The position numbers were made by a program, and so were the translations under genes. Of a stretch of 64,000 nt of DNA, positions 1 through 7,642 are shown in pieces. The DNA comes from Lactobacillus sp. LL6 (lineage in GTDB: Bacteria; Bacillota; Bacilli; Lactobacillales; Lactobacillaceae): the NCBI RefSeq assembly GCF_007570935.1, contig NZ_VLLR01000002.1, positions 186,001 through 250,000 on the forward strand, in the 5' to 3' direction. Under the pieces are notes generated by a model. The model had not been told where the DNA came from and made no database searches. It saw only the letters and a list, made by a program, of their open reading frames with translations. Positions within the stretch are counted from its first letter, which is position 1; every line of letters starts with the position of its first letter.

Positions 1-1
1 T

Positions 2-625
2 AATACTAAAGATAATCACTTTAAAAAAGTTAAACAAAGTAGTCCTTTAACTGTTAAAGATAACCAAAAGATTTACTTTGACATTCATACACAGCTCCAA
101 GGTCCATCTAGTGCATATGTTAAAGAAGATAATAGTGATGAAAATTATAATGGATTACCGCTTAAAGATGCTTTAAAAGATAAAAGTGACCCAAACCTTG
201 GTAAAGCTGGACTTACTGATGCTGGTAAAAATAAACAGCGCTTAGTGTTAAAAGATTCACTTGACCCAAGTCTTGAATTAGCAGGCGACCCTAAAATCGT
301 TTATGCTGAAAATTGGAATGATACAACTCTTAAAGGTAAAAGACGTGATGCCAGCAAATACTTCTACGTTCATCATGCCAAAGACAAACATGGTCGAACT
401 GTAGTTGATGCAGTATTAAAACCTGATGCCGCAAAAGCCAAATCTGACGCTTGGTGGAAGGATTATCATTTAATTATTCCCGTTAAATTAAAAAAGGGTG
501 CGCAACCAGCTCATGGCAGTTATAGTGGTGGCTGGACTCTGATTCATAATAAAGCTCTTATAAATGACCACGGCGGAGACGATGGCGGTAACGAAATGAC
601 TATAGATAAAATACATCGAGAATGA
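2..625 (+). pseudogene. C-terminal fragment of a repeat-type surface adhesin
   Basis: The reading frame is open from the left edge of the window to a TGA at 623-625, so the 5' part lies outside. The protein (about 207 residues here) is rich in Lys, Asp and Asn, with phrases such as SDAWWKDYHLIIPVKLK and INDHGGDDG. These resemble isopeptide-forming or fimbrial-type repeats of large lactobacillal cell-wall proteins. No LPxTG anchor or membrane tail follows. The sequence leaves the adhesin pattern after about 588 and stops inside a palindrome. A second copy of bases 403-590 lies at 1807-1994, so this looks like one repeat of a broken adhesin. The family assignment is by style only; the fragment status is well supported. 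Confidence 0.6.
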
Positions 626-640
626 ATTCCCGATGTATTT
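609..640. repeat. Palindrome, IS200/IS605-end-like or terminator
   Basis: Two 15-base arms (609-623 and 626-640) with one mismatch flank a GA centre. The core TACATCGaGAATGAATTC recurs with one change at 28649-28666 beside tnpB. It supplies the TGA stop of the adhesin fragment. A T-rich stretch follows within 15 bases, so it may also end transcription. Confidence 0.5.
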
Positions 641-705
641 CATTTTGTAGTATCTTTTTCTTGTAAACAATTTTGAAAGCTAAGTATTTGCTTTAGTCGG
701 TGAAC

Positions 706-1035
706 TTAGCTTTCTTCTTCTAATAGTGCTTCATATAAGTTCATAGTCGAAACCATCTTTGCAATTTCCTCTTTTGATAACTGCAAGTTTTGTCTATGCA
801 CACTCATCTTATCTGTAAATGTTTCATAATAATAAACAGGTGACTTCGTCATTACAGCTGCATAATAACTATCCATATCACCAACTATTTTCAGCTTAAC
901 GCCTAGTTTTCTAACTTCAACTAAAGGTAAGCTTTCATGGTAATTCAACTTTCGCCAAGCTAAATATTCTACTCGTTTACTGTTTTTAATTTCTTTACTG
1001 GGAACAAATCTTTGATAATCATAAGTTTCCTTAGT
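706..1035 (-). pseudogene. Unrecognised protein fragment without a good start
   Basis: The frame is open from a stop at 1036-1038 to a stop at 706-708 (110 codons) but holds no ATG with a ribosome site. The only usable start is a TTG at 946-948, which would give 80 residues ending in LYEALLEEES. The upstream part (phrases RFVPSKEI and VEYLAWRKL) reads like real protein, which suggests a gene that has lost its 5' end. It lies 22 bases after the Fic toxin gene on the same strand and may be its remnant third partner. I do not recognise the family. Confidence 0.35.
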
Positions 1036-1057
1036 CTACTTGACTAGTGGTATACAA

Positions 1058-1453
1058 CTATTTTTGCTGACTATGAACTTGCAACCAATCAGCAACAAAC
1101 TTCATAGTTTTATCATCATCTGGATTATTAGTTACCGTTAAAATGAAATCTAAGCTTTCTTTTCTTGGCAAATTTAGTTCATAACCATTAATTTTTAAAA
1201 AGAATGCTGTTGAAATTAAAGCTGTTCTTTTGTTGCCATCGTTAAATATATGCTTTTTAGTAATCTTTTGCAGGATAAATGCAGCTTTAAGCCAAATGGT
1301 AGGATAAAGTTCACGTCCAAAAAGAAATTGCATAGGCTGCTTAGATACAATATCTAGTCCTTCAGAATATTGAATACCAAAATTATCAGAAGCTGAATGC
1401 TTAATTACATTTTGATTAATATGGATTAAGTCTGTTTTAGTGAGATACTTCAT
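1058..1453 (-). CDS. Fic/Doc-family toxin
   Basis: This 131-residue protein carries the Fic core HIFNDGNKRTA (about residues 68-78). It has Lys-Arg where adenylylating Fic enzymes have Gly-Arg, the pattern of Doc-type toxins, which modify translation factors such as EF-Tu. Its length fits a Doc-type toxin. Its ATG shares one base with the antitoxin stop (TAATG at 1455-1451), so the pair is probably translationally coupled. The two genes form a type II toxin-antitoxin module. They sit between two pieces of one adhesin, suggesting arrival by insertion or loss of surrounding adhesin DNA. The target is inferred from the family. Confidence 0.85.
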   Translation of the reverse strand: MKYLTKTDLIHINQNVIKHSASDNFGIQYSEGLDIVSKQPMQFLFGRELYPTIWLKAAFILQKITKKHIFNDGNKRTALISTAFFLKINGYELNLPRKESLDFILTVTNNPDDDKTMKFVADWLQVHSQQK

Positions 1454-1701
1454 TATTTAGTTTCTAAATCTTTCATTAACTCACTATTTTTAGCATAAAA
1501 ATTGTCAATAAAATTATCTAATTCAGGGTGAACAGCTTCTAACTTCGAAAATGTAATAGTATTACCATCTGCACTAACCTTTTTTTCAAAGACAGTATTA
1601 TTATCAGCATGTAATAATTTTCGGTCTTCTTTAGTAAGTCTTAAAGCATAGGAATTTCCAGCTTTAAACATTTTTGTTTTTTCTAATGTATTTTCTGCCA
1701 T
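1453..1701 (-). CDS. Antitoxin of the Fic/Doc module (AbrB/MazE-like)
   Basis: This 82-residue protein has an N-terminal stretch (KMFKAGNSYALRLTKEDRK) with the GNSxALRLP-like signature of swapped-hairpin AbrB/MazE DNA-binding domains. The acidic, helical tail would bind and block the toxin. The frame extends further upstream, but the ATG at 1701 has a strong GAAAGGAAG site at good spacing and starts the recognisable domain, so I choose it. It precedes and overlaps the Fic toxin gene, the usual order. Antitoxins of this class usually repress their own promoter, here probably at 1702-1760. Confidence 0.78.
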   Translation of the reverse strand: MAENTLEKTKMFKAGNSYALRLTKEDRKLLHADNNTVFEKKVSADGNTITFSKLEAVHPELDNFIDNFYAKNSELMKDLETK

Positions 1702-1785
1702 GTTATTACTTCCTTTCATTATGTAATTACATTTTATACTATAATTATTGAAATACCAAGAAAAGTATCCTGATTCTATACGGTA

Positions 1786-2143
1786 AGAACAGTAAAGGTC
1801 AAACTGTAGTTGATGCAGTATTAAAACCTGATGCCGCAAAAGCCAAATCTGACGCTTGGTGGAAGGATTATCATTTAATCATTCCCGTTAAATTAAAAAA
1901 AGGTGCGCAACCAGCTCATGGCAGTTACACTAGTGGCTGGACCATGATTCATAATAAAGCTCTTATAAATGACCATGGCGGAGACGATGGCGACGACCAA
2001 GCATGGGTCAAAATCAAGTTCACGCATGAAACCGTTAAAGATGATGGCAAGCCTGGGGTTGACTCTAAAAAGATTGTTTATGGAGCTAATTTAGCTGATC
2101 CTGACAAACTTGGCAAAGCATTATCTTATGGTACTAATGCTTT
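1786..2143 (+). pseudogene. Second adhesin repeat fragment
   Basis: From about 1786 the frame reads GKNSKGQTVVDAVLKPDAAK and then nearly repeats the protein encoded at 403-590 (SDAWWKDYHLIIPVK, NKALINDHGGDDG). It continues past that block into QAWVKIKFTHETVKDDG and ends where the converging LacI gene begins. It has no start codon, signal peptide or anchor. DNA identity to the first copy is above 90 percent over about 190 bases. It is an internal piece of the same kind of adhesin, left by deletion or by insertion of the toxin-antitoxin DNA. Confidence 0.65.
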
Positions 2144-3136
2144 TTACATTAGGTTCTTAACACTTTTTCTTTTAATAAGTTTAATTGGAACAAATTTTGA
2201 ATTCTTCTTTTTTAATAGCGTTTCGACACTTAATGAACCGATTTGCCTAAAATCTTGTGTAATACTGCTTAATTCGGATGATGTAATTTCACAAATATAA
2301 GTTCCATCAATAGATACAATGGAAAGATCATCAGGAACCTTAATTTTTTCTTTTTTGGCACCTTTTATTAAACCTGCTCCAATCATATCGCTGGCTGCAA
2401 TAACAGCTGTTAAATCACCATTTTTTATTAATGGACCAATCTTTTCTATGATTTTTTGACCACTTTCATAACTGTAGTCACCATATTGAACAAATTCGTT
2501 ATTAATTGACAGATTATTGGCAAGCATTTGTTTTTTATATCCAGCAAGTCTCTCTTTACCTGTAGTATGTTGGTCTATTCCTACAAGGCCAATTTTTTTA
2601 TGCCCCATTTTGATTAAATAATTAACTGCGGTTTGGGTAATTAAATGATTATCAGAACTAACAAACTTTTCTAAAGGATTATTAGGATGAGTAGAAACAA
2701 AAAGATAAGGAATATTAGCATCCCTAAGCATCTCAGTATTTTCTTGGTTAAGTTGCATTGCTACTAGTAAAATTCCACTAACAGATCTATCGATTGCAGT
2801 TTCAATAGCTTGTTTAGTTAAATTATCACTTCGATTACCTGCATATAAAATAATTACGCTGTAGTGATTTTTATTGGCTTCTTCTTGAATACCGCTTAGT
2901 ATCTCAAATGAAAAATTGGTTTTTACGCTATTAATAATGACTGCAATTGTAGTGCTTGTTCTTTTAACTAAATTAGCAGCGATATTATTTTTGTGATAGC
3001 CCAAACTTTGAGCTACTTTTTTTATTTTTTTGGCAGTTTTTGAACTATATGAAGCATTAGCATTATTAAGTACTCGTGATACTGTAGCAATTGAAAACCC
3101 CGACTCACGAGCGACGTCTTTAATAGTTGCGTTCAT
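2144..3136 (-). CDS. LacI-family transcriptional regulator
   Basis: This 330-residue regulator has an N-terminal LacI helix-turn-helix (TIKDVARESGFSIATVSRVLNN, residues 3-24, with the hinge helix near NIAANLVK). A periplasmic-binding-protein-like sugar domain follows. The ATG at 3136 has AAGGAGG seven bases upstream and begins the HTH; an earlier in-frame ATG at 3175 lacks this. It is divergent from the GH31 glucosidase at 3292, and two operator-like palindromes lie between them. It therefore probably controls that gene in response to an alpha-glucoside or its product. Its 3' end converges on the adhesin fragment. Confidence 0.9.
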   Translation of the reverse strand: MNATIKDVARESGFSIATVSRVLNNANASYSSKTAKKIKKVAQSLGYHKNNIAANLVKRTSTTIAVIINSVKTNFSFEILSGIQEEANKNHYSVIILYAGNRSDNLTKQAIETAIDRSVSGILLVAMQLNQENTEMLRDANIPYLFVSTHPNNPLEKFVSSDNHLITQTAVNYLIKMGHKKIGLVGIDQHTTGKERLAGYKKQMLANNLSINNEFVQYGDYSYESGQKIIEKIGPLIKNGDLTAVIAASDMIGAGLIKGAKKEKIKVPDDLSIVSIDGTYICEITSSELSSITQDFRQIGSLSVETLLKKKNSKFVPIKLIKRKSVKNLM

Positions 3137-3186
3137 TTGATTTGCCTCCTTATTTATATATTTAGCATAAAACATACCACTTGAAA

Positions 3187-3233
3187 TGTAAACGTTTAAC
3201 TCATTGATGTGTAAATATTGTAAACGTTTGCAA
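3187..3233. promoter_or_regulatory. Two LacI/CcpA-type operators
   Basis: Palindromes TGTAAACGTTTAAC (3187-3200) and TTGTAAACGTTTGCAA (3218-3233) lie in the divergent lacI-GH31 gap. Their CG centres are 32 bp apart, close to three helical turns. The second matches the cre consensus WTGNAANCGNWNNCA exactly at 3218-3232, so CcpA and the local LacI protein may both bind. Confidence 0.75.
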
Positions 3234-3291
3234 TTAGTGATAATGTATAAGCGTAGAAAAATGCAGATTAAGTTGATAGAGGTAATTAAGA

Positions 3292-5601
3292 ATGAACAAT
3301 AAGTTAATGGACTTTACGCAAAATGAGCAAGAAGTAATTTTAAATTATGAAGAAAAACCAATCTCAATCTTCATTATTACGCCAGAAATTATTAGAATAT
3401 TTGAAGATAGAGGATATTCAACTAACTCATATGCTATTGAGGGAGATAAAACCATTGCTACAGATTTTAATATTAGGGATTGTGGTGATCATTTAGAAAT
3501 TAAAACTGCAAAGTTAACTGTCAAAGCATATGATAATTGCAAACTTGATGTTTATGATGAAAATGGAAATCCATTAATTTTGGACTATATGGCTAAGCGT
3601 GTACCAATTGACCGTCAAGTAATGGATGAAGCACATAAAAAATTGGCCTCTTCTGAAGGTCATGAAATGGCAGGCAAAAGTGATGATGGAAGTGGTTATT
3701 ATGAGCTTGTGAAGTCGTTAGCTACAGACGAACACTTTTATGGATTAGGAGATAAAACTGGCTACTTAGATAAGCGTCATTATGCTTACACTAATTGGAA
3801 TACTGATAATCCTGCTCCACATGTTGAAAGTTTTGAGCAACTTTATAAGTCAATTCCTGTTTTATTTGGACTTAAAAACGGCCATCCCTATGGATTGTTT
3901 TTTGATAATACTTATAGAAGCCACATTGATTTAGGTAAAGAAAGTAATAATTATTACTATTACTCTGCAGAAGAGGGTAATATTGATTACTACATTATTG
4001 GCGGTAATACTTTAGCAGAAGTAGTAACTAATTACACTTATTTAACTGGTCGCGTTCCAATCCCGCAAAAATGGATGCTTGGTTATCAGCAATCACGTTG
4101 GGGCTATAGTGTAAGTCAAGAAAAAGTAGAAGAAATTGCAGATAATTTACGCAAGTATGATTTACCTTGTGATGTGATACATTTGGATATTGACTATATG
4201 GATAGCTATCGTGTGTTTACTTGGAGGAATGACTCTTATGAAAAGCCTGCTGACTTTGTTAAGAAAATGCGTCAAAAGGGCTTTAGATTAATGCCAATTC
4301 TTGATCCGGGAGTCAAAAAAGATGATAAATATAATATTTATCAAGAAGGTGTAGAAAAAGGCTACTTTGTTACTAATCCTGATGGCAGCATTTATATTAA
4401 TAAAGTATGGCCAGGAGAAGCCGTATATCCTGATTTTGGACGCAAGGAAGTACGCGATTGGTGGAGTAAGCACTGTAAATACTTAGTTGATATGGGGGTT
4501 GCTGGAATTTGGGACGATATGAATGAACCGGCTTCTTTTGACGGACCAGTTCCAGAGAATATTGTCTTTAGTGATGAAGATAATAAATCTACTCATAAAA
4601 AAATGCATAATGTATATGGTCATAATATGGCAAAAGCTACTTATGAAGGAATTAAAAAGGCATCTGGTAAGCGTCCTTATGTAATTACGCGAGCTGCATA
4701 TGCCGGCACGCAAAAATATTCTACAGTTTGGACAGGAGATAACCAAAGTTTATGGCCACACTTGCAAATGATGATTCCGCAATTATGTAACTTAGGAATG
4801 AGTGGTTTTAACTTTGCTGGAACTGATATTGGGGGCTTTGGTGCTGATACTACGCCAGAACTTCTAACCCGCTGGATTGAAGGAGCTGTCTTTAGTCCAT
4901 TATTTAGAAACCATGCTGCACTTGGTACTCGCTCACAAGAGCCTTGGGTATTTGGTGAACCTACTTTATCAATTTATCGTAAATATTTACGTTTACGCTA
5001 CCACTTTATTCCTTACTTATATGATTTATATCATCAAGAAACTAAAGACGGCTTGCCAATTATGAGACCGCTTATACTTAATTATCAAGATGATGAAAAA
5101 GTTTATGATATTAATGACGAGTTTATGATTTCAGATAAAGTTTTGGTAGCCCCAGTTGTTTATCAAGGAATGACTACTCGCCAAGTTTACTTACCAAAGG
5201 GAGAATGGATTGACTTTTGGAGTGGGGTTGAATATGCTGGTCAAAATACTATCTTGGTAGGTGCTCCGCTTGATAAACTACCAATGTTTATTAAGAAAGA
5301 TACCATCTTGCCATGGGGAAAAGTTGTCAGTCATATTTCAGATGAGCCTGATAAAACAATGACCTTTAGATTATTTGGTGATTATGGTAAATATGAACAT
5401 TATCAAGACAATGGATTAGACTTCAATTATCAACATGGTGAGTACAATTTATATGTTGTTGAAGTTAATGATAATGAAGTAAGTATTAATTTGACTAAGC
5501 ATGGTTACAAGCCAAATTATCAGACAATTATAGTTCAATCGGCTGATAAAGAATGGAAGTTTGAATATGATGAGCAAGAAAAAACTTATAAAATAAGATA
5601 A
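3292..5601 (+). CDS. GH31 alpha-glucosidase
   Basis: This 769-residue cytoplasmic glycoside hydrolase has no signal peptide. An N-terminal beta-sandwich precedes the barrel. The GH31 nucleophile motif is GIWDDMNEPASF with Asp409, and the acid/base region is WTGDNQSLWPHL with Asp483. TDIGGFG follows, with beta domains at the C-terminus. Such enzymes release glucose from the non-reducing end of alpha-glucans, maltose or isomaltose-type sugars. The ATG at 3292 has a GAGGT site. It stands alone, divergent from a LacI gene, with operators at 3187-3233, so it is probably sugar-induced. The terminator at 5629-5669 ends the unit. The exact linkage cannot be read from the sequence. Confidence 0.93.
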   Translation: MNNKLMDFTQNEQEVILNYEEKPISIFIITPEIIRIFEDRGYSTNSYAIEGDKTIATDFNIRDCGDHLEIKTAKLTVKAYDNCKLDVYDENGNPLILDYMAKRVPIDRQVMDEAHKKLASSEGHEMAGKSDDGSGYYELVKSLATDEHFYGLGDKTGYLDKRHYAYTNWNTDNPAPHVESFEQLYKSIPVLFGLKNGHPYGLFFDNTYRSHIDLGKESNNYYYYSAEEGNIDYYIIGGNTLAEVVTNYTYLTGRVPIPQKWMLGYQQSRWGYSVSQEKVEEIADNLRKYDLPCDVIHLDIDYMDSYRVFTWRNDSYEKPADFVKKMRQKGFRLMPILDPGVKKDDKYNIYQEGVEKGYFVTNPDGSIYINKVWPGEAVYPDFGRKEVRDWWSKHCKYLVDMGVAGIWDDMNEPASFDGPVPENIVFSDEDNKSTHKKMHNVYGHNMAKATYEGIKKASGKRPYVITRAAYAGTQKYSTVWTGDNQSLWPHLQMMIPQLCNLGMSGFNFAGTDIGGFGADTTPELLTRWIEGAVFSPLFRNHAALGTRSQEPWVFGEPTLSIYRKYLRLRYHFIPYLYDLYHQETKDGLPIMRPLILNYQDDEKVYDINDEFMISDKVLVAPVVYQGMTTRQVYLPKGEWIDFWSGVEYAGQNTILVGAPLDKLPMFIKKDTILPWGKVVSHISDEPDKTMTFRLFGDYGKYEHYQDNGLDFNYQHGEYNLYVVEVNDNEVSINLTKHGYKPNYQTIIVQSADKEWKFEYDEQEKTYKIR

Positions 5602-5620
5602 GCTAGATTTAATTTATATA

Positions 5621-5690
5621 TAATTAATAAAGCATATCAGTGATATTTAATAAATCATTGATATGCTTTATATTTTATATGTTTAATTTT
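5621..5690. repeat. 70-bp direct repeat, left copy (includes terminator hairpin)
   Basis: This block matches 6685-6754 at 67 of 70 positions; the three changes are in the loop of the hairpin (5629-5669). The hairpin AAAGCATATCAgTGAT / ATCAtTGATATGCTTT with a T-rich tail ends the GH31 gene. In the right copy the last bases code for the C-terminus of PhzF. Here they continue into unrelated DNA. Confidence 0.9.
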
Positions 5691-5736
5691 AAAATCAAAT
5701 GGTTAATAGTATACTAAAATAGTAGGAGGTTTAATA

Positions 5737-6687
5737 ATGATTAAATATGAAGAGTTAAAACAAAGTTCAAATGGAATGCCTACTTGGGATGCATTTTTAG
5801 GTCCAATTCTTTCTATTTCATTAAAAAAGAATATTTGGAGTAGAAAAGAGTTAGTACAAGCAGTTGTTGATAATTCTGATATCCCGGAAGAATTGAGAAA
5901 CCTCAGATATACATCGAAGTATCATGATTTAATTTTAAACAATAGAATTGACTGGGCTCTAAGCGATTTAAAAATTGCAGGTCTACTCAATACTCCTAAT
6001 CGTGGAAAATATAAAATTAGCAATCTAGGTAAAGAAGTTTATCAAAAATATGGAATGAATATTGATAGAGAATTTGTTCATAGTCAAAAAGCATATCAAG
6101 ACCATAGACAAAAGCAAAGTGATAATAACAAGAATATAATAGATGAATCATCTGATGATGAAACTATAGAAGCTTTTGAACTAAATATTAAACAAGTAGA
6201 TGATTGGTTTAGCAAGCAAAAAATTGATTTTGCGGATAATTTATTAGCTCGACTTAGAAAAGTAAATCCATATAAATTTGAAAAAATGATGACCCACTTA
6301 TTAGCAGAGATGGGTTATAAAGGAACTGATGGAGAAGAACTTGTTACCCAAAAGTCAAATGATGGCGGAATTGATAGAATTATTAATAAAGATCCACTTG
6401 GGCTAGAAACAGTATATGTGCAAGTAAAACGCTATGGTGAAAATAATACGGTAGGAAGTCCAGAGATTAATGGCTTTTATGGTGCATTAACTAGAATGCA
6501 CGCCAATCGTGGTGTATTTATTACAACTTCAAGCTTTAGTAAGGATGCTCAAGTTGCGGCCAAACAGCTAAATATTGCTTTAGTTGATGGGGAGATGTTA
6601 ACTAATCTAATGATTCAATATCACATAGGAGTACAAGTTGCACAAACTTATGATGTTTTTGATATTGATGAAGATTTTTTTGAATAA
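5737..6687 (+). CDS. mrr: Mrr-type (type IV) restriction endonuclease
   Basis: This 316-residue protein has an N-terminal winged-helix-like Mrr_N domain (about 1-110) and a C-terminal Mrr catalytic domain (about 175-300). Nuclease residues are visible as FEKMM, GGID (Asp213) and QVK (Gln229, Lys231), the PD-(D/E)xK pattern of Mrr. Such enzymes cut DNA carrying foreign methylation. The ATG follows a strong AGGAGG site. No methyltransferase is adjacent, as expected for type IV. The gene lies alone between two 70-bp direct repeats (5621-5690, 6685-6754), so it looks like a defence cassette added between the GH31 and PhzF genes. Confidence 0.87.
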   Translation: MIKYEELKQSSNGMPTWDAFLGPILSISLKKNIWSRKELVQAVVDNSDIPEELRNLRYTSKYHDLILNNRIDWALSDLKIAGLLNTPNRGKYKISNLGKEVYQKYGMNIDREFVHSQKAYQDHRQKQSDNNKNIIDESSDDETIEAFELNIKQVDDWFSKQKIDFADNLLARLRKVNPYKFEKMMTHLLAEMGYKGTDGEELVTQKSNDGGIDRIINKDPLGLETVYVQVKRYGENNTVGSPEINGFYGALTRMHANRGVFITTSSFSKDAQVAAKQLNIALVDGEMLTNLMIQYHIGVQVAQTYDVFDIDEDFFE

Positions 6688-6754
6688 TTAATAAAGCATA
6701 TCAGTGATATATATAAAATCATTGATATGCTTTATATTTTATATGTTTAATTTT
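6685..6754. repeat. 70-bp direct repeat, right copy (terminator, end of phzF-like gene)
   Basis: This is the second copy of the block at 5621-5690. Its left end overlaps the mrr stop region, its hairpin (6693-6733) serves as a shared terminator for mrr and the converging phzF-like gene, and its right end encodes the last codons and stop of the PhzF-like protein. Confidence 0.9.
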
Positions 6755-7521
6755 CCTTCTGAGTAAAGAACAGCGTTTCCCGCAAGAATTGTATCTTTTC
6801 CAAGATAAGTGCAATAAAGGATTCCGCTGCGAGGGGATGCTTGAAAGGCAACCAAATCATTTTTATTAAGCTGTTTAGCCCAATATGGAATAATGTGGCA
6901 ATGACCACTTCCGCAAACGGGATCTTCTGGAACTGATAATTTTGGGGCAAAAGATCTTGAAACACAATCAAATTTTGTTCCTTTAGCAGTGGCATGTTGC
7001 AATAAGCCAGGAAGGTGAGCAAGTTTTTCTTGATTAGGATTCATATTTTTGACAAAATTTTCATCGTCAAAAATGCAAAGCAAGTCTCTACCTAAATATG
7101 CTTCAATTGGAGTTTTGCCAAAAGCATCGGTCATCTCATTCGTAACTGGAATTTTCTTTAAATTATAAGATGGGAAACTCATTTCATAGCGGTCATCATT
7201 TTTAGTAACTATTAAATCACCACTTTTTGTAAAAAAAACTATCTTATGAGCATCCCCTTTAACCCCAATCTTGTTAAATACAACAAAAGCAGTTGCTAGT
7301 GTTGCGTGCCCGCATAGGTCAATTTCACCACCGGGTGTAAACCAACGTAACTTATAATGAGTATTATCTATTTTAATTGTGAACGCAGTCTCAGAAAAAC
7401 GATTTTCCATCGCAATCTTGCGCATTAACTCAGTATTAGGCCATTCATTTACAATACAAACCGCAGCTGGATTGCCTTTAAATAGTTCTTTAGTAAAAGC
7501 ATCAACAACGTACATTTTCAT
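6739..7521 (-). CDS. PhzF-family isomerase/epimerase-like protein
   Basis: This protein of about 260 residues has both halves of the PhzF (diaminopimelate-epimerase-like) fold: GNPAAVCIV near the start, the catalytic-type Glu in FSETAFT, the GGEIDLCGHATLATA motif, and PVCGSGHCHI in the second half. The biological substrate of most such proteins is unknown. Two in-frame ATGs occur at 7530 and 7521. An AGGAG abuts the first but lies nine bases from the second, so 7521 is the more likely start. Its last five codons lie in the 70-bp direct repeat that also flanks mrr. Confidence 0.87.
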   Translation of the reverse strand: MKMYVVDAFTKELFKGNPAAVCIVNEWPNTELMRKIAMENRFSETAFTIKIDNTHYKLRWFTPGGEIDLCGHATLATAFVVFNKIGVKGDAHKIVFFTKSGDLIVTKNDDRYEMSFPSYNLKKIPVTNEMTDAFGKTPIEAYLGRDLLCIFDDENFVKNMNPNQEKLAHLPGLLQHATAKGTKFDCVSRSFAPKLSVPEDPVCGSGHCHIIPYWAKQLNKNDLVAFQASPRSGILYCTYLGKDTILAGNAVLYSEGKLNI

Positions 7522-7642
7522 TTTTGTCATCTCCTATCTTTAATCATACCTACTTTTAGTAGGGGTACAAAATAAGAAAACACAGAAAAAATAAGATATA
7601 ATTATTTTAGTAGAAACTTAAATAAATGAAAGGGGAAATATA

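Noticed and set aside
4288-4746. Open frames on the minus strand inside the GH31 gene
   Set aside because: They overlap a full-length, well-conserved enzyme and lack ribosome sites and sensible composition.
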